From assembly GCA_004552615.1 (NCBI GenBank), contig SFNZ01000076.1, forward strand, positions 1-9,343: a DNA stretch of 9,343 nucleotides, given 5' to 3'. Shown in pieces: positions 6,625 through 9,343 of this stretch. Origin of the DNA: Bacteroidales bacterium. GTDB lineage: Bacteria; Bacteroidota; Bacteroidia; Bacteroidales; UBA932. Both the position numbers and the translations under genes were made by a program. Within the stretch, counting starts at the first letter, position 1; the number at the start of each line of letters is the position of its first letter. A model generated the notes under the pieces. The model was not told the DNA's origin. It did no database searches and saw only the letters and a list, made by a program, of their open reading frames with translations.

Positions 6625-7890
6625 TTATTTTGTGAGACGTTCGTATAGTTCAATATACTCCGCATATCTGTCTTCCTTTCGGAACTCTTTCACCGCCCGG
6701 CTGCGGCAGGCATCCCTGAAGTGCGCCTTACCGAGTGTCTCCACCCGTCGAACCGCATCCACAAGCCCTTCAATATCACCCTGTTCCACGACGAAACCCG
6801 TATCCCCGGCCACGGCCTCTATGCTGCCGCCTGTCCTGTATGTCACCACAGGAGTCCCGCATGAAATCGCCTCGAGATTCACGGTCGGGTAATTGTCCTG
6901 CCACGTCGGGTTCACGAGGACATCGGCAGTACTGTAAAGCCCGGCAAGCTGATGGACATCGGCAGTGCGCTTCACCGCCACCATTCTGTCTCCCAGGGCA
7001 GTCCGGCCGCATCTCGAAAGCACGTCATCAAGCTGCTTCCGGTCCATTCCGACAAGTACTATGACCTCGTCACTGTCTAATCTCGCGGCCATTTCCACGA
7101 AATCATTCAGCCCCTTCTCCTCGCTCCAGATGCTGGCGATTCCGAGGATGACGTGCCTGTCACCGAGCCCGTAGCAGCGCCGGACTTCCGATTCGAGTGC
7201 AGGCTGGGGGGAGAAAACGTCGGTATCTATCCCATTGTGAATCACCTGGAAGCGATAGTCCTTCAGGAATGATTCCGACATCTCCGACCTCATCCAGTCC
7301 GACACAGGGACTATCGTCAGCCGGTCCTCCGGCATGGAGCAGAAGGCATCACGTTTGTCCCTGAAGTTTCGGGCAGAGCGGTCCGCAAGCAGGCTTCGCG
7401 GGAATTTCCACCTCTGGGGACAATGTCCGCAGCCGGTCTTCCATCGGTCACAGCCTGCATACATATAGTGATAGCAATGCCCCGTATACAACCAGCAGTC
7501 ATGGACAGTCCATATCACCTGTATCCCGCTATGCGACAGGAAGTCGAACAATATCCTGTAATTCAGGAAATAGCCATGAATGTTGTGTATATGGATGATG
7601 TCCGGCCTGATTCTCCGGATATCTTCTATGAACCGCTTCGTGGCCAGTACCGAACCAAGCCCGTGGCGATCAAGAATCCGGGTCTGGAGGCCGTGCCACG
7701 CGACACTGGCCTTGTTTCCCACCGGAACAGGGATTGAAGTCGATCCCGGGAGTCCGTCACGGCCCTTGCTATAGGCTACGTAACTCTCCCAGCCATTGGC
7801 AATGGCCAGTTCCCCTATCTCCTTCATTATCCTGCCCGTAGATGTGCTGGTCCTCAACACGGGATTTATCTGCAGCAGCTTTTTACTCAT
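6625..7890 (-). CDS. GT4-family glycosyltransferase, WcaC-like with cysteine-rich insert
   Basis: A 421-residue GT-B glycosyltransferase. The N-terminal half has INPVLRTSTSTGRIMKEI and DIIHIHNIHGYFLNY at 97-111. A stretch with five cysteines (132, 139, 147, 154, 157) in the pattern DCWLYTGHC...CDRWKTGCGHCP follows. This pattern is shared with colanic-acid-type WcaC-like transferases, as I recall the family. The donor half begins near 247 (VILGIASIWSEEKGL) and carries the GT4 motif in the form DNYPTVNLE (Asp332, Glu340), then AISCGTPVVTYRTGG. Asp in the first position of the E-x7-E motif occurs in this subgroup. It would add a sugar to the growing lipid-linked unit; donor unknown. The ATG at 7890 overlaps the preceding gene by eight bases, and the stop (TAA) is seven bases before the next GT4 start. 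Confidence 0.92.
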   Translation of the reverse strand: MSKKLLQINPVLRTSTSTGRIMKEIGELAIANGWESYVAYSKGRDGLPGSTSIPVPVGNKASVAWHGLQTRILDRHGLGSVLATKRFIEDIRRIRPDIIHIHNIHGYFLNYRILFDFLSHSGIQVIWTVHDCWLYTGHCYHYMYAGCDRWKTGCGHCPQRWKFPRSLLADRSARNFRDKRDAFCSMPEDRLTIVPVSDWMRSEMSESFLKDYRFQVIHNGIDTDVFSPQPALESEVRRCYGLGDRHVILGIASIWSEEKGLNDFVEMAARLDSDEVIVLVGMDRKQLDDVLSRCGRTALGDRMVAVKRTADVHQLAGLYSTADVLVNPTWQDNYPTVNLEAISCGTPVVTYRTGGSIEAVAGDTGFVVEQGDIEGLVDAVRRVETLGKAHFRDACRSRAVKEFRKEDRYAEYIELYERLTK

Positions 7891-9043
7891 ACTTTAACAA
7901 CCCCTCATAAAGCCGGACCCACATCCCCATGACCTTCTCCTCCGAAAACCTCTCCGTCACCTTCTTCGCCTCCGCCGACATCCTCCTGAGAGTGGCCGGG
8001 GAAGCCATCAGCGACATCATGGCATCCGCCAGGCCCCTGATGTCCCCTTCTTTCACGAGAAGGCCGTTGCGTCCGTCATCTATTATATCCTTGGGGCCGC
8101 ATTTATAATCAAATGTCACCACCGGCAACCCTGCCGACATCGCCTCCACCATCACCATCGGGAATCCCTCATAATGAGAACTCATCACCAGCATCGAACT
8201 CGCCTTATATTCTGCCGCGATGTCCTTCACCGGTGCATTCAGCCTCGCACTGTCCCCGACTCCAAGAGTCCGTATCTTCCTCTGCAGCATCTCCTTCCAC
8301 TCTCCCTGCCCGAAAATGTCGAGCCTCCAGTCAGCAAACCTTCCATCCTTCCGGACCAAAACCCAGGCATCTATGAGACGGTCGAATCCTTTCTGGTAGT
8401 CCAGACGTCCTACCGCAATGACCCGGCGGACATCCAAGGACGCCACCCCGGCATTTGGCCTCATCCCGTCACAAATGTCCTTGGCAGCATTCGGAATGAC
8501 CCTCATTCCCGGAATCTCACCCCACATCCTGGCATCCTCCTCCGTCAGAACGACAAATCGGTCAAAACGCCTGACTAATCTTTCATCCGTCCGTGCCCGA
8601 TAACGGTCCGCCAGCCCGAGGAGTCCGGAACGATTGTATTGATAATGAAACATTTTGCTCTGGTGCAGCTCCATCACTTTCCGGCTTCCGTCCCTGATGT
8701 CCGGCACGAAACTGCACTCCCCCGGATAAAGGCAGTCCACCACATCCGGCCTTTCAGCCATCAGCAACTCCGTAAGTCTCTTCCGGTGTAGTCTCCTCCT
8801 ACGGAAATACCCGGCAACTTTGCAAATGAAACTCTTCCCGTTGTCATCCGAATAATTGACCCCCAGGTCCACCATCCTCACCCCTTCCGGCAGCGGGAAA
8901 AACAAATCCCTCCCCTTCTGGTCAGTAGTCACCACCAGAATCTCCCACTCAGTATTCCTCCTCAGCCAACCTATCTTATTCAGCAGCACCCTCTCCATCC
9001 CTCCCGGGTTGTACAGGGAATGGATGGTGTAAAGAAGTTTCAT
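7883..9043 (-). CDS. GT4-family glycosyltransferase
   Basis: A 386-residue GT-B glycosyltransferase. It begins MKLLYTIHSLYNPGGMERVL, with the acceptor-side Gly-Gly at 14-15. The donor half starts near 206 (RRVIAVGRLDYQKGFDRLI) and continues with DIFGQGEWKEML at 242-253. The motif EGFPMVMVE (Glu292, Glu300) is the GT4 E-x7-E, followed by AMSAGLPVVTFDYKCGPKDI, a form common in capsule and exopolysaccharide transferases. A basic patch RRRRLHRKR at 81-89 may contact the membrane, by analogy with other GT4 enzymes. Donor sugar and linkage are unknown. The start overlaps the acyltransferase stop as ATGA, which supports co-translation despite the change in base composition exactly there. Confidence 0.93.
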   Translation of the reverse strand: MKLLYTIHSLYNPGGMERVLLNKIGWLRRNTEWEILVVTTDQKGRDLFFPLPEGVRMVDLGVNYSDDNGKSFICKVAGYFRRRRLHRKRLTELLMAERPDVVDCLYPGECSFVPDIRDGSRKVMELHQSKMFHYQYNRSGLLGLADRYRARTDERLVRRFDRFVVLTEEDARMWGEIPGMRVIPNAAKDICDGMRPNAGVASLDVRRVIAVGRLDYQKGFDRLIDAWVLVRKDGRFADWRLDIFGQGEWKEMLQRKIRTLGVGDSARLNAPVKDIAAEYKASSMLVMSSHYEGFPMVMVEAMSAGLPVVTFDYKCGPKDIIDDGRNGLLVKEGDIRGLADAMMSLMASPATLRRMSAEAKKVTERFSEEKVMGMWVRLYEGLLKYE

Positions 9044-9343
9044 AGATTTCCCGGTATTATTTTAAAGCACACTTGCGATATTGCTTTCACGAGTTCTGCG
9101 ATTATGAACGTTCCGGCCAAAACCAATACTACATATAATTGAGATGATATTCCTGGTAAAAGGAACGCTATTGAGTCCATCACAACCAATTGACACAGAT
9201 ATAGTTCATAAGAGATAGAGCCTAAATGAGTTGTAACCCTATTGTTAAACCGCTCATAAGGCAATTGAATAATTACCAACGTTATCGCCACAGGGATGAA
9301 CATATGAGAAACGCAAAACGCAAGTTCTTTACCAAGCATATAT
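9040..9343 (-). CDS. C-terminal end of a membrane acyltransferase (acyltransferase 3 type), cut by window edge
   Basis: One hundred in-frame residues run to the right window edge without a stop, so the start lies outside; the ATG at 9339 is probably internal. At least three hydrophobic segments are visible. Between the first two lies THLGSISYELYLCQ, which resembles the LG-iSY-lYL signature near the C-terminus of acyltransferase 3 (OafA/YrhL-like) proteins. Such integral inner-membrane enzymes usually O-acetylate or otherwise acylate polysaccharide sugars. The 283 bases from 9061 to the edge contain about 37% G+C by my hand count (106 of 283), far below a 60-base sample of the next gene (about 62% at 8701-8760), which suggests separate acquisition. 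The usual His of the LYLxH form is Gln here. A flippase or polymerase tail is a less likely alternative. Confidence 0.7.
   Translation of the reverse strand, partial: YMLGKELAFCVSHMFIPVAITLVIIQLPYERFNNRVTTHLGSISYELYLCQLVVMDSIAFLLPGISSQLYVVLVLAGTFIIAELVKAISQVCFKIIPGNL

Larger units (their letters stand above)
1..9343 (-). other. Polysaccharide biosynthesis operon, single transcription direction
   Basis: All ten genes are on the minus strand. Junctions in order of transcription: 4-base overlap, 8-base overlap, 7-base gap, 26-base overlap (or 40-base gap with the short start), 4-base gap, 4-base overlap, 18-base gap, 18-base gap, 9-base gap. No space for a promoter or terminator exists between them, and I see no hairpin followed by a T-run. 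Expression from one promoter beyond the right edge is inferred. Biosynthesis genes precede the export genes. Confidence 0.8.

Noticed and set aside
6618..6665. Upstream ATG at 6665 as start of the third GT4 gene
   Set aside because: The 16 extra residues do not resemble GT4 N-termini and would overlap the previous gene by 41 bases; ATG 6617 gives a standard start seven bases after the stop.

Overview
The window is a tightly packed block of an exopolysaccharide or capsule biosynthesis locus. All ten genes lie on the minus strand, so it reads from the right edge to the left. The organism is most likely a Bacteroidales member (Bacteroidota). Reasons: the export lipoprotein, the co-polymerase/tyrosine kinase and the kinase/nucleotidyltransferase/PqqD-like genes have the character usual there; starts are preceded by A/T-rich stretches without clear Shine-Dalgarno sites; and G+C is fairly high, as in Alistipes-like or related gut lineages. 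The genus is a guess.

Layout in direction of transcription. (1) 9343-9040: 3' end of a membrane acyltransferase, clearly A+T-richer than the rest. (2) 9043-5472: three GT4-type glycosyltransferases, overlapping or nearly touching. (3) 5497-4859: small polyprenyl-phosphate sugar-1-phosphate transferase that would start the repeat unit. (4) 4854-2582: a three-gene module of PqqD-like protein, nucleotidyltransferase-fold protein and HPr-kinase-like P-loop kinase. (5) 2563-1760: Wza-type outer-membrane export lipoprotein. (6) 1750-1: Wzc-type chain-length co-polymerase/tyrosine kinase, broken by a frameshifting lesion near position 470 and cut by the left edge.

How they would work together: the priming enzyme loads a sugar phosphate on undecaprenyl phosphate at the inner membrane, the GT4 enzymes extend it, the acyltransferase may decorate it, and Wzc/Wza control polymer length and carry it through the envelope. 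No flippase, polymerase or sugar-nucleotide gene is in view. The PqqD/nucleotidyltransferase/kinase module is the unexplained part. The same three families accompany lasso-peptide and related RiPP clusters, where the kinase modifies a precursor peptide, yet here no precursor, protease or cyclase gene is visible.

Genes are separated by at most 18 bases and often overlap, so there is no gap over 300 bases. I see no promoter, terminator, tRNA, rRNA, CRISPR array or insertion sequence. The points most worth checking are the broken Wzc gene, the RiPP-like module inside a polysaccharide operon, a 12-base direct repeat that duplicates the start of the export lipoprotein gene, and the composition break at the acyltransferase.
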